This document shows, one piece after another, positions 33,709 through 43,061 of a stretch of 64,000 nucleotides of DNA. The notes below the pieces were generated by a model. That model did no database searches. It worked only from the letters and a program-made list of their open reading frames with translations, and was not told the DNA's origin. The position numbers and the translations under genes are program-made. This DNA is from Natronomonas gomsonensis (GTDB taxonomy: Archaea; Halobacteriota; Halobacteria; Halobacteriales; Haloarculaceae): NCBI RefSeq assembly GCF_013391635.1, contig NZ_JACAWU010000001.1:930001-994000 (forward strand), read 5' to 3'. Position 1 is the stretch's first letter. Each line of letters opens with the position of its first letter.

Positions 33709-34710
33709 ATGCTCGAAATCGACGGCTCGGCGGGCGGGGGACAAATCGTCCGGACGGCGCTGTCGCTGTCGGCGCTGTCAGGGACGGCGGTTCGAATCGA
33801 GAACGTTCGTGGCGACCGCCCGACGCCGGGACTGCGACCACAGCACCTCGCGGCCGTCGAGGCGACGGCGGCGCTGTGTTCGGCGACAGTCGAGGGCGCC
33901 GAACGGGAGTCCGAGACGCTCGTCTTCCGGCCCGAGGCGGTGGCCGCCGCCGACGTGTCGGTCGACGTCGGCACCGCCGGCAGCGTCGCGTTAGTGTTCG
34001 ATACGCTGTTGCCGCTGGCCGTCGCCCTCGACGACCCGGCGACGGTGACGGTCACGGGCGGCACCGACACGAAGTGGGCACCGCTCGTGTCGTATCTCAA
34101 GCGTGTCAAACTCCCGCTTCTGGCCGAGGTCGGCCTCGATGCGGAGGTCACAGTCGATTCCCGTGGATTCTATCCGGCCGGCGGCGGCCGAGCGACGCTG
34201 ACGTTGCGACCCTCGTCGCTGTCGCCACTGTCGCTGACCGACCGCGGCGCGCTCCGGCGCCTCGAGGTGTACTCGACGGCCACCGAGGAGTTTGCCGACG
34301 CCGAGGTGGCCGAACGGCAGGCCGCTGCCGTCGCCGAGGAACTCGATGCCGACGCCTCGGTCGGGACGGAGGCCGTGTCCGTCGAAGCCGATTCGACCGG
34401 GTCGTCGGTACTTCTCGTCGCCGTCTACGAGAACAGTCGCGCCGGCTTTTCGGCACTCGGGGAGGCCGGCAAGCCCTCCGAGGAGGTCGCCGCCGAGGCC
34501 GTCGAGGCGTTCCATCGGTTCCACGAGGGACCCGCCGTCGTCGACCAGCACCTCGCCGACCAGTCGATGGTCTTTCTCGCCTTGGGTGGCGGCCAGGTGC
34601 TGGCACCCGAGGTGACCGACCACGTCGAGACGAACCGAGCGGTCATCGAGGCGTTCGGCTACGACCTCGCGGTGTCCGACGGCGATGGCGGCGTTCTCCT
34701 GGAAGCCTGA
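33709..34710 (+). CDS. rtcA: RNA 3'-terminal phosphate cyclase RtcA
   Basis: RtcA converts the 3'-phosphate of RNA to a 2',3'-cyclic phosphate using ATP, acting in RNA repair or maturation. The 333-residue protein has the N-terminal GSAGGGQIVRTALSLS motif, the RPTPGLRPQHL segment and the catalytic His in VVDQHLADQ near the C terminus. It stands alone with its own promoter region. Confidence 0.94.
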   Translation: MLEIDGSAGGGQIVRTALSLSALSGTAVRIENVRGDRPTPGLRPQHLAAVEATAALCSATVEGAERESETLVFRPEAVAAADVSVDVGTAGSVALVFDTLLPLAVALDDPATVTVTGGTDTKWAPLVSYLKRVKLPLLAEVGLDAEVTVDSRGFYPAGGGRATLTLRPSSLSPLSLTDRGALRRLEVYSTATEEFADAEVAERQAAAVAEELDADASVGTEAVSVEADSTGSSVLLVAVYENSRAGFSALGEAGKPSEEVAAEAVEAFHRFHEGPAVVDQHLADQSMVFLALGGGQVLAPEVTDHVETNRAVIEAFGYDLAVSDGDGGVLLEA

Positions 34711-34800
34711 GCAGTTCCGACCGGCCGTCCACTCGTAGTGCGTTCCGTGTGTGCTTCTGGCAATAGTTGTGCACATATGTTCCGCGCTCGGAGGGCCGGT

Positions 34801-37044
34801 ATGGGACTGGACGAGGACGCACTCGAATACCACCGCACCGACCCCCCCGGCAAACTGGAGATATCGACGACGAAACCGACGAACACCCAGCGGGATCTCT
34901 CGCTTGCGTACTCGCCGGGCGTCGCCGCGCCGTGTCGTGCCATCGCCGACGACCCCGAAGCCGCCTACACCTACACGACGAAGGGGAACATGGTCGGCGT
35001 CGTCTCGAACGGCACCGCAGTCCTCGGATTGGGCGACATCGGTGCGCAGGCCTCGAAGCCGGTGATGGAGGGGAAAGGCGTGCTGTTCAAGCGCTTCGCC
35101 GACATCGATGTCTTCGACATCGAGTTGGACGAGGACGACCCGGCGGCGTTCGCCGAGGCGGTCGCGATGATGGAACCGACGTTCGGCGGCATCAACATCG
35201 AGGACATCTCCGCGCCGGCGTGTTTCGAAATCGAATCGTTCCTCCGCGAGGAGATGTCGATTCCCGTGTTCCACGACGACCAACACGGGACGGCCATCAT
35301 CTCGGGTGCGGCGCTGCTGAATGCCTGCGACATCGCCGACAAATCGCTCGGCGACCTCGAAGTCGTCTTCGCGGGCGCGGGCGCGGCGGCCACCGCGACC
35401 GCTCGCTTCTACGAGTCGCTGGGCGTTGCCGCCGACAACATCACCATGTGCGACATCGACGGCATCATCACCGAGGAACGCGTCGCCGCCGCCGACCCTC
35501 ACTCCTACGTCAAACAGTTCGCGAGCGAAACGGGGGGCAGTCTCGCGGATGCGATGGCGGGTGCGGACGCCTTCGTCGGCCTCTCCGTCGGCGGCATCGT
35601 CAGTGAGGAGATGGTTCGGTCGATGGCGGCGGACCCCATCATCTTCGCGATGGCGAACCCGGACCCGGAAATCAGCTACGAGGACGCGAAAAGCGCCCGC
35701 GAGGACACGGTCATCATGGCGACGGGGCGCTCAGATTACCCCAATCAGGTCAACAATGTCCTCGGATTCCCCTTCATCTTCCGCGGGGCTTTGGACGTTC
35801 GCGCGACCGAAATCAACGAGGCGATGAAAGTCGCCGCCGCCGAGGCGCTCGCCGAGTTGGCCCGGCAGGACGTTCCCGACGCCGTCGTCAAAGCCTACGG
35901 CGACCAGCCACTGCAGTTCGGTCCCGACTACATTATCCCCAAACCGCTGGACCCTCGCGTCCTCTTCGAGGTTTCCGGGGCCGTCGCGAACGCCGCGATT
36001 GAGTCCGGTGTCGCCCGCGAAACGCTTGACCTCGGGGAGTATCGGGAGACGCTCGAAGCGCGACTCGGGAAGTCCCGCGAGATGATGCGCGTGGTGCTGA
36101 ACAAGGCCAAAAGCGACCCGAAGCGGCTGGTCCTCGCGGAGGGCGACGATCCGAAGATGATTCGAGCAGCCTACCAACTCATCGAACAGGACATCGCCGA
36201 CCCGGTCCTCGTCGGCGACAAGCGCACCATCTGGGAGCTGTCGGCGGAACTCGGCCTCGACTTCGACCCCGAAATCGTCGACCCGACGACGGACGAACTC
36301 GACCCCTACGCCGACCGCCTGTACGACCTCCGGAAGCGCAACGGCGTCACCCGTCGGGAGGCCGACGCGTTGGTCCACGACGGCGACTACCTCGCAAGCG
36401 TGATGGTGGAGATGGGCGATGCCGACGCGATGCTGACGGGATTGACCAACCACTACCCGACGGCGCTCCGGCCACCGCTGCAGGTCGTCGGAACGGCCGA
36501 GGACGCCGACTACGCGGCGGGGGTGTACATGCTGACGTTCAAAAATCGCGTCGTCTTCGTCGCCGACGCCACCGTCAATCAGGCGCCCGACGCTGACGTA
36601 CTCGCCGAAGTCGCTCGCCACACCGCCGACCTCGCGAGACAATTCAACGTCGACCCCCGGGTCGCCCTGTTGTCGTACTCCGATTTCGGAACGGTCGACA
36701 ACGAAGGGACCCGCAAGCCCCGGGCGGCCGCCGACGCGCTCCGGGCGGCCCCCGACGTGGACTTCCCGGTCGACGGTGAGATGCAGGCTGACACGGCGGT
36801 CGTCGAGGAGATGTTGACGGGCGATTACGCCTTCTCGGAGTTGGAGGAACCGGCGAACGTGCTGGTCTTCCCGAACCTCGAAGCCGGCAACATCGCGTAT
36901 AAACTCCTTCAGCGACTCGGCGGCGCCGAAGCCATCGGCCCGATGCTCGTCGGCATGGACAAACCGGTCCACGTCCTCCAGCGCGGCGACGAAGTCAAGG
37001 ACATCGTCAATCTGGCGAGCGTCGCTGTGGTGGACGCACAGTAG
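34801..37044 (+). CDS. maeB: NADP-dependent malic enzyme MaeB (malic enzyme-phosphotransacetylase fusion)
   Basis: The 747-residue protein has the malic enzyme part ([25 protein letters not shown](P)-binding AGAGAAATATA) in the first 420 residues and a phosphotransacetylase-like part ([14 protein letters not shown] onward) to the end, as in bacterial MaeB. It decarboxylates malate to pyruvate, linking the TCA cycle to gluconeogenesis; the PTA part is regulatory in known cases. The ATG at 34801 is preferred to an in-frame start 63 nt upstream. Confidence 0.95.
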   Translation: MGLDEDALEYHRTDPPGKLEISTTKPTNTQRDLSLAYSPGVAAPCRAIADDPEAAYTYTTKGNMVGVVSNGTAVLGLGDIGAQASKPVMEGKGVLFKRFADIDVFDIELDEDDPAAFAEAVAMMEPTFGGINIEDISAPACFEIESFLREEMSIPVFHDDQHGTAIISGAALLNACDIADKSLGDLEVVFAGAGAAATATARFYESLGVAADNITMCDIDGIITEERVAAADPHSYVKQFASETGGSLADAMAGADAFVGLSVGGIVSEEMVRSMAADPIIFAMANPDPEISYEDAKSAREDTVIMATGRSDYPNQVNNVLGFPFIFRGALDVRATEINEAMKVAAAEALAELARQDVPDAVVKAYGDQPLQFGPDYIIPKPLDPRVLFEVSGAVANAAIESGVARETLDLGEYRETLEARLGKSREMMRVVLNKAKSDPKRLVLAEGDDPKMIRAAYQLIEQDIADPVLVGDKRTIWELSAELGLDFDPEIVDPTTDELDPYADRLYDLRKRNGVTRREADALVHDGDYLASVMVEMGDADAMLTGLTNHYPTALRPPLQVVGTAEDADYAAGVYMLTFKNRVVFVADATVNQAPDADVLAEVARHTADLARQFNVDPRVALLSYSDFGTVDNEGTRKPRAAADALRAAPDVDFPVDGEMQADTAVVEEMLTGDYAFSELEEPANVLVFPNLEAGNIAYKLLQRLGGAEAIGPMLVGMDKPVHVLQRGDEVKDIVNLASVAVVDAQ

Positions 37045-37170
37045 CGTCACGCTCGCGATGCGGTCTTGGTTGACGACCGGATAGTCTCTCGGTGTAGCCG
37101 AAACGGGGGACGCTCTTCCTCCTCGCGCCCCGGTACCGACGGCACGCCGACGGCCAGTGACGTTATACGA

Positions 37171-37200
37171 GGGACCACAGCGCCGTCGATTCGTGGTCCC
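37171..37200. repeat. Inverted repeat in the intergenic region after maeB
   Basis: GGGACCAC and GTGGTCCC, eight perfect base pairs with a 14-nt loop. It lies in the 286-nt gap between maeB and the secreted acidic protein. It may be a terminator-like or RNA structure after maeB or an operator for the next gene. The same gap holds two direct TTCGAACTG repeats exactly 10 bp apart (37270 and 37280) and a TATA-like TACTTATC at 37298-37305. Confidence 0.5.
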
Positions 37201-37330
37201 GTGTCGATATCGGCCGTTCCGTTTAGACTGTTTAAATCGCCGAAAAACAGGCTTCTCAGGCGTAAACGGTTCGAACTGCTTCGAACTGACTCACCCCTAC
37301 TTATCCCTCCATCGGGAAGGCCAGGATGCA

Positions 37331-37807
37331 ATGCGCACCAAACACATCGTACTCGCAGTCCTCGCGGCGAGCTTCCTGCTCGTCGGGGCTGCGGGTGCTG
37401 CCGCTGCACAGCCCGCCGAGAACGCGACGGCCACACCCGCCGAGAACGCGAGCGAAGAGCGGCCGGGCGAAGCGGGCCCGCCCGAAGATATGCCCGAACA
37501 GGTGCCGTCGTTCGTGAGTGATATCCACAGCACCATCAACGAGTTCCTGTCGGGTGACATCGACAACCTCGGCGCTGCCGTCTCCGATGTCGCCTCCGAG
37601 GAGGCGCCTGACGACGCTGGTGGCGCTGACGAGGCCGAAGACGACGATACGGCGGCCAACGCGGATGACTCGGCAGAGGTGCGCGGTGACAACGCTGAGA
37701 ACGGTGCGGAAAACGCGGAGAACGCTGACGAGTCCGAAGAAGACGCGGACGATATCGACGCTGAGGACACAGAGGACACTGACGATGCCGACGACACCGA
37801 CGCATAA
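37331..37807 (+). CDS. Secreted highly acidic protein
   Basis: The 158-residue protein has a Sec-type signal peptide (MRTKHIVLAVLAASFLLVGAAG, likely cut after AAAA), a short middle, and a C-terminal half made almost only of Asp, Glu, Ala and Asn. No folded domain is obvious; such proteins may bind cations or coat the cell. The ATG at 37331 lies 26-33 nt after a TATA-like element, so the mRNA is leaderless or nearly so. Confidence 0.7.
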   Translation: MRTKHIVLAVLAASFLLVGAAGAAAAQPAENATATPAENASEERPGEAGPPEDMPEQVPSFVSDIHSTINEFLSGDIDNLGAAVSDVASEEAPDDAGGADEAEDDDTAANADDSAEVRGDNAENGAENAENADESEEDADDIDAEDTEDTDDADDTDA

Positions 37808-37933
37808 CCTACCTCGTTTTTATTCCCGCTGACGACCCTCGACGGTTCTTTTTCGCCGAACTCACGCTCGGTGTGACGGGTAAGCGCTGAACTGCCACCG
37901 GTGCTTATGCCGTCGCGGTCGCATCGACCGAAC

Positions 37934-38698
37934 ATGCCTCCGACCGTCGCGGCGTGTCAGATGGCCGTCGACGACCTCGATGTCGAGTCGAACCTCGAAA
38001 CCGTCGAATCACGCCTCAGCGGCCTCCCGGAGCGTGTCGACATCGCCTGTTTCCCCGAGCATGCGCTGACGGGGTTCGTCGCGGACGACCGCATCACCGA
38101 AGCGGCAATTCCGCGGGATGGCGAGGCAATCGAGCGCCTCGTCGAGAGTGCGGACGACGCCGACTGCGGTGTGGTCGTCGGGTTCGTCGAGACCGACGCC
38201 GACGGGGCGTACAACGCTGCGGCGTATCTCGACGGCGACGGCGTCGTCGCGGTCTACCGGAAACAGCACCTCTGGGGCGGCGAGCGGGAGATGCTGGAAC
38301 CCGGCGATTCGCGGGTCACCGTCAAGACGGCGCTGGGGAAGACGGGGCTGTTGACCTGCTACGATTTGAACTTCGTTGAGGAGAGCGCCGCGATGACCGA
38401 CAAGCGCGTCGACGCGCTGCTCGTCACGGGAGCGTGGCCGGCGACCCACAGCGACAACTGGCGGTTGCTGCTTCGGTCCCGGGCGCTCGACGGCGTTCGG
38501 TGGGTCCTCGGGGCGGGCCGAACCGGCCGTCGAGATATCGGTGACGCTCCCGTCACCGATTACGCGGGTCGGTCGCTCTGTGTCCGTCCGGATGGGGGCA
38601 TTCGGGCGGAACTCGACCGCGCCGAGCGGAACCTCGTCGTCGATATCGAGCCGTCGATTCTCGACTCCCACCGGGAGTCGGTCGGGATTTTCGAGTAG
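37934..38698 (+). CDS. Carbon-nitrogen hydrolase (nitrilase superfamily)
   Basis: The 254-residue protein has the Glu-Lys-Cys triad of the family: Glu42 in CFPEHALTGF, Lys110 in VYRKQHLW and Cys142 in LLTCYDLNFVE. It cleaves a C-N bond of an amide, carbamoyl or nitrile; the closest pathway is unknown. The gene stands alone, convergent with the FNT gene. Confidence 0.9.
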   Translation: MPPTVAACQMAVDDLDVESNLETVESRLSGLPERVDIACFPEHALTGFVADDRITEAAIPRDGEAIERLVESADDADCGVVVGFVETDADGAYNAAAYLDGDGVVAVYRKQHLWGGEREMLEPGDSRVTVKTALGKTGLLTCYDLNFVEESAAMTDKRVDALLVTGAWPATHSDNWRLLLRSRALDGVRWVLGAGRTGRRDIGDAPVTDYAGRSLCVRPDGGIRAELDRAERNLVVDIEPSILDSHRESVGIFE

Positions 38699-38707
38699 CC
38701 GGTCGGG

Positions 38708-39691
38708 TCAATCGTCGTCGTCTCGTCGGCGTCGCCGGCGTCGTGTGTCGTCGCGGTCCGCGGGGACGTACGTTCGGCCGACGCTCCCGCCGCCGAGCCA
38801 CTCCGAAATCGATAGCTGGCGTTCGACGCCGTCCTCGCGGGCGCTCTCCAGTCGGCGTTCGGTCGTCTGGAAGTAGTTGACGACGGTGACGAGCAACACG
38901 CCACCGATGGTGTTGCCGAGCAACACCGGCAGAACGAAGCCGAACAGTCCGGATAGCAGGGCCGCCTCTCCGAGGTAGACGAGGTACATCAACTCGGTGA
39001 AGGAGACGACGACGTGGAAGAGGTCCGCAAGCGGAATGACGAGGAAGGCGATGTAGACGAGGACGAGTCTCGAGATGGTGTCTCGGGAGGCGTAATCGAG
39101 CCAGACGACGCCGGCGACGACGAGGCCGGCGAAGCCGGCCTTGAAGAACAGGTCCCACCACGGCGTCTCGATGCCTTTCTGGGAGATATCGATGGCGACG
39201 GCCGTGGTCTCGGGGGAGAACACGCCGGTGTAGGCGAGCACGAGCGCGCCGAAGGCGCCGCCAGCGAAGTTCCCGAGGAGGACGACTCCCCACGTCCGTA
39301 ACAGTGTCGGGATGCTAGCCAACCGTTCGAGGACGAGCGCGACGGGCGGGAGGGTGTTCTCGGTGTACAGTTGGTAGCCACCCAGGATGATGTAGACGAA
39401 CCCCAGTGGATACAGGACGGCGCTCAAAAGCGGGTCGCCATCGGTTTTGGCAGTCATCGACGCCAGTGCGAGGAACGTGATTGTGATGGAAAAGCCGGCC
39501 GCCAGCGCGCTGAAGAACAGCTCCCGGGTACCCGTATCGATCTCCTCGTCGGCGGCGACGATGATTCGCTGGAACACCTCGTGGGTCTCGAAGCGGTCGC
39601 GGACGACCGCCCCGACCGCCGGCGCACCGCTTCGGGACCGTTCGACTGCCTCTCGAACCGATTCCTCCGGGTCGGTGTCCTCGTCAGCCAT
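38708..39691 (-). CDS. Formate/nitrite transporter (FNT) family channel
   Basis: The 327-residue protein has a soluble N terminus followed by six membrane spans typical of FNT channels for small monovalent acids (formate, nitrite, hydrosulfide). It ends in an unusual Arg-rich tail ([11 protein letters not shown]), opposite to the acidic norm of this proteome. ATG at 39691 (MADEDTD) is the likely start; one 16 codons upstream is less likely. Confidence 0.85.
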   Translation of the reverse strand: MADEDTDPEESVREAVERSRSGAPAVGAVVRDRFETHEVFQRIIVAADEEIDTGTRELFFSALAAGFSITITFLALASMTAKTDGDPLLSAVLYPLGFVYIILGGYQLYTENTLPPVALVLERLASIPTLLRTWGVVLLGNFAGGAFGALVLAYTGVFSPETTAVAIDISQKGIETPWWDLFFKAGFAGLVVAGVVWLDYASRDTISRLVLVYIAFLVIPLADLFHVVVSFTELMYLVYLGEAALLSGLFGFVLPVLLGNTIGGVLLVTVVNYFQTTERRLESAREDGVERQLSISEWLGGGSVGRTYVPADRDDTRRRRRRRDDDD

Positions 39692-39788
39692 TCGTTCAAC
39701 CTCCCGTTCAGGCGGCGGTGGCAAAACTCCCCCGGTCACGTCTCCGGAACCCGGCCGAGTTTTATTGGTGCCGGTCTAAGGAGTCGAT

Positions 39789-40253
39789 ATGTCTCTGGAG
39801 GTACTCACTTTAGCTGTCGGCCCCGACGATGGGGCTCGAATCGAGGAGATGGCGGGCCTCGTCTGTGATATCGCAGGCGCTACGGGGGCAACGGTGGTTC
39901 TCCTGCACGTGTTCTCCCAGTCGGCGTACGACGAAGGGGTCTCCGAGGCGGGGTACGACCCCGACGACCCGCCGCCGGCGCACACACTGGCCTCGCGACT
40001 CGAGAGCATCGACCGACTGTCGCTGGCGCTCGATGAGGCGGGCATCGAACACCGCATCCGCGGGGAAATCGGCGAGGTGGCCGACCGCATCATTTCGGTC
40101 GCAAACGAGACGAACACGGACATGCTGTTCGTCGGGGGACGGAAGCGCTCGCCGACCGGCAAGGCGGTGTTCGGAAGCACCTCCCATCACGTGTTGATGA
40201 ACGCGCCGTGTCCGGTGACGTTCGTCCGGCGGGACGTCACCGACGACGAGTAG
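39789..40253 (+). CDS. Universal stress protein family protein
   Basis: The 154-residue protein has the Usp fold with the nucleotide-loop segment FVGGRKRSPTGKAVFGSTSHHVLMNAPCPVTFVR. It begins MSLEVLTLAVG, a variant of the usual start. Divergent from the FNT gene with 97 nt between them. Confidence 0.88.
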   Translation: MSLEVLTLAVGPDDGARIEEMAGLVCDIAGATGATVVLLHVFSQSAYDEGVSEAGYDPDDPPPAHTLASRLESIDRLSLALDEAGIEHRIRGEIGEVADRIISVANETNTDMLFVGGRKRSPTGKAVFGSTSHHVLMNAPCPVTFVRRDVTDDE

Positions 40254-41771
40254 TCAGCCGAAGCGGTCCCGCAACGTGATGCGGTCGAGTTTCCCGGTCG
40301 CAGTTCGCGGGAACGTCTCGACGAACTCGATGCGGTCGGGCACCTCGTGGCTCTCCAGTTCGTCCTCACAGGCCCCTCGGATGTCGGCTTCCGACACCGA
40401 CTCGCCGCGCCGCGGTTTCACGATGGCCGTCACCGTCGCCCCCCGGACCTCGTCGCGGGTGTCGATGATGGCCACTTTCTCGACGGGGTCGACCTCGTAG
40501 ATTACCTCCTCGATTTCGCGGGGGTAGATGTCGCCACACCCCGTCGTGAACATGTCCTCCAGTCGGTCGACGACGAAGAGGAAGCCGTCGTCGTCCATCC
40601 AGCCGATGTCGCCGGATTTCAGCCACCGCTCACTCGCTTCGGCGGTTTCACCGCTTTCGCCCCGCTGTCCCTGTGGGGCAGCGCGCTCGACGAACTTCTC
40701 GTCGGTAATCTTGGGGTTGTTGTACCGAGGGGTGACCGTATCGCCACGCCACAGCAACTCCCCGCGCTCGCCACGCTCGACGGGCTCGCCGGTCGCGGGG
40801 TCCTCGATGCGGATGTCGACGACTTCCGTCGCCGGCCGCCCGATGCTCCCGGGTTTGCTCCCGCCGGGGACCGGTCGATTGAACGTCGCGAGCGGCGTCG
40901 TCTCCGTCATGCCGTACCCCTCCAGTAGCCGGCAGCCGAAGGTCTCCTCGATTTCCCGGATCCGCCGTTTCGGCATCGGTGACCCGCCGACGCCGATCAT
41001 CTCCAGACTAGATACGTCGTAGTCCTCGACAGCGTCGTACTCGAGGAGGTCCATCACCATCGTCGGAATCAGGAAGGTGTAGGTGATTTCGTGGCGCTCG
41101 ATTTCGGTGAGAGCGGTCTCGGCGTCCCACTCCGCGAGCAGGTGGTTCTCGGCGCCCAACGCGAGAAACGGCGTCGTCGTGACGTTGAGGCCGGTGACGT
41201 GGAAGCACTGACAGGCCGTCAGGGCGACGGCGTTGCGGGTCCACTCCTTGTATCGGATGAACCCGCGGGCGTTGGCCGCGAGGTTGCCGTGGGTGTGGTA
41301 GACGCCTTTCGGCGCGCCGGTGGTTCCGCTCGTGTACAGCAGTTCGGCCAACGCATCGGAGCGGCGGGGTTCGACGTCACAGGTGGGGTCGCCGTCCTCC
41401 AAGAGGTCGAGATACGCCACCGTTCGGGCGCCAGCCGCGTCGATGTCGATTCGCCCTTCGGTCACGACGGCGCTCGCGCCGCTGTCCCGGAGGACGTAGC
41501 GGATTTGCTCGTCGGTAAAGCGGGTGTTGACCGGTAGCGGGATGGCGCCGCGTTTCATCACGCCGAGGTAGGTGGCGACGAACGGGACGCCGTTGGGCAT
41601 GTGGATGGCGACGTGGTCGTCGACGCCAACGTCGAGTGCATCGAGGCCGCCGGCGATGCGGTCGGCGTCTTCGGCCAACCCCTCGAAGGTCCGCGAACGG
41701 GTGCGGTCGGCGACGGCCGTCGCCTCTGGGGTATTCCGCGCGGCGATGTCGACGTGGTTGGCGAAGTTCAC
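40254..41771 (-). CDS. AMP-forming acyl-CoA synthetase
   Basis: The 505-residue ANL-family enzyme has the P-loop YTSGTTGAPKGV, the GYGMTET motif, the hinge VVDRLEDMFTTGCGDIYP and the catalytic C-terminal Lys in RTATGKLDR. It activates a carboxylic acid, probably a medium-chain or aromatic acid, to its CoA ester. A GTG at 41771 is taken as start. A 17-bp palindrome at 41911-41927 in its upstream region matches one before the neighbouring IclR gene, so it is probably the regulator's target. Confidence 0.92.
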   Translation of the reverse strand: MNFANHVDIAARNTPEATAVADRTRSRTFEGLAEDADRIAGGLDALDVGVDDHVAIHMPNGVPFVATYLGVMKRGAIPLPVNTRFTDEQIRYVLRDSGASAVVTEGRIDIDAAGARTVAYLDLLEDGDPTCDVEPRRSDALAELLYTSGTTGAPKGVYHTHGNLAANARGFIRYKEWTRNAVALTACQCFHVTGLNVTTTPFLALGAENHLLAEWDAETALTEIERHEITYTFLIPTMVMDLLEYDAVEDYDVSSLEMIGVGGSPMPKRRIREIEETFGCRLLEGYGMTETTPLATFNRPVPGGSKPGSIGRPATEVVDIRIEDPATGEPVERGERGELLWRGDTVTPRYNNPKITDEKFVERAAPQGQRGESGETAEASERWLKSGDIGWMDDDGFLFVVDRLEDMFTTGCGDIYPREIEEVIYEVDPVEKVAIIDTRDEVRGATVTAIVKPRRGESVSEADIRGACEDELESHEVPDRIEFVETFPRTATGKLDRITLRDRFG

Positions 41772-41910
41772 TACTCTCGGATTCTCCGTCGAAATCCAAG
41801 TCGTTTCTGCCGCGCGTGCGAGGTTCGTATTTGTGCGGTGACCTGTATGAATTCTATCTAGTTTTCGCGTGGCGACCGGTCGCGTCACTGCCGGGCCGAC
41901 GAGACATTTC

Positions 41911-41927
41911 GTCCGACATTACCGGAC
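41911..41927. promoter_or_regulatory. Candidate IclR operator upstream of the acyl-CoA synthetase
   Basis: GTCCGACATTACCGGAC, with inverted GTCCG/CGGAC arms, differs in only three of 17 positions from the site at 42735-42751 before the IclR gene. It lies 140-156 nt upstream of the synthetase start, beyond the end of the IclR gene. Confidence 0.6.
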
Positions 41928-41932
41928 GTCAG

Positions 41933-42703
41933 TCACTCCGGCGTGAAGATGAGGTTCGCCTCGATGGTCCGGGCCGACTGCCGGACGGTTTCGGCCAGTC
42001 CCGACGACCCGGGAGTAGCCTCGAAGGCGCCGCTCGGGCCGTACACCGCGATGGCGCCGCGGACTCGCTCGTCTGCCACGACGGGCGCGGCGACGCCGGT
42101 CATCCCCGCGATGAGCTCGCCCTCGTCGACGGCGTAACCGTCGTCTCGAATCGTCTCCAACTCCGCAAGCAACCGCTCTTCGTCGGTTATCGTGTTCGGC
42201 GTCCGGGGCGGTAACCCCGTCTCGGAGACGAGCCGTTCGACCGTGTCGGCGTCCTTGTACGCCAGTATCGCCTTTCCGGGGGCGTTCGTGTGGAGATGCA
42301 GGTCCGACGGGTACGCCCCCGGCGTCCCGGTGGTGTGGCCGCCCTGTCGCCACCCGGCCGCCAACAGCACGCCACAGCGGTCGTTCTCCTCGGTGACTAA
42401 CTGGACGTACTTCCCCTCGGTATCTTCGAACAGCGCGTGGGCCTCCTCGCGGCCGTTGACGAACAGTTCGTGGCTGTTTCGAGCAGTTTCTCCCAGATGG
42501 AGGAACTTCGTGCCCAGCCGGTAGGTCCCGGACTCGTTGACGACGTAGCCGACCGCTTCGAGGGTCCGAAGGTGGTCGTGGGCGGTGCTCTTCGGAACGT
42601 CCAGCGCCTCGGCGACGGCCGTCACGCCGGTCGGTCCCCGCTCTACCAGCGTCTCGACGATGTCGTGTGAGAGTTTGACCGCCGCGACTGGGTACCTCGT
42701 CAT
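41933..42703 (-). CDS. IclR-family transcriptional regulator
   Basis: The 256-residue protein has an N-terminal winged helix (GVTAVAEALDVPKSTAHDHLRTLEAVGYV) and the IclR effector-binding domain. Haloarchaeal relatives respond to small organic acids. It is placed just upstream of the acyl-CoA synthetase on the same strand, 161 nt apart. It probably binds the two matching palindromes at 42734-42752 and 41911-41927. Confidence 0.92.
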   Translation of the reverse strand: MTRYPVAAVKLSHDIVETLVERGPTGVTAVAEALDVPKSTAHDHLRTLEAVGYVVNESGTYRLGTKFLHLGETARNSHELFVNGREEAHALFEDTEGKYVQLVTEENDRCGVLLAAGWRQGGHTTGTPGAYPSDLHLHTNAPGKAILAYKDADTVERLVSETGLPPRTPNTITDEERLLAELETIRDDGYAVDEGELIAGMTGVAAPVVADERVRGAIAVYGPSGAFEATPGSSGLAETVRQSARTIEANLIFTPE

Positions 42704-42733
42704 CGGTTCGGTTTCGTTCTCGCCCGACTTATG

Positions 42734-42752
42734 TGTCCGGTATTGCCGGACA
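42734..42752. promoter_or_regulatory. Candidate IclR operator upstream of the IclR gene
   Basis: TGTCCGG, five bases and CCGGACA form a perfect 7-bp inverted repeat, just upstream of a TATA-like element (ACATAAGT read on the minus strand near 42727-42734). The central 17 bp match the site at 41911-41927. Confidence 0.65.
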
Positions 42753-42760
42753 ATTGGATG

Positions 42761-43061
42761 CGGCAGAAAATAACTGTAATACTGAATTTACTGGAATCAA
42801 ATAGATAAGAAATCTTATCTAATGGGTTAAATTTGGGTCGAATTTGGGTGTAGAACGGGAATTGTATTCGAGTCTAAGATGCAGTAATATTGGTTAAAAG
42901 CATCTAATAGAGTGAATTCATTTGGACTGTTCACAACGGCTCGAGCTCCGTGCTAATTAATATATGAAATTTGAGTATTTGGGATAAAGAGCCCCATATT
43001 TCCCGCAGTAGGGTTAACGGCTATGACCGGTTGTATCGGGTAGCGGTTGGCAGATACTATC
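42761..43061. promoter_or_regulatory. AT-rich intergenic region with inverted repeat
   Basis: About 250 nt of strikingly AT-rich sequence between the IclR gene and the Tat-dependent dehydrogenase operon. It holds a perfect inverted repeat AGATAAG-AAAT-CTTATCT at 42803-42820, two ATTTGGGT direct copies (about 42831 and 42843), and several TATA-like elements. No reading frame or RNA gene was recognised. Confidence 0.5.
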
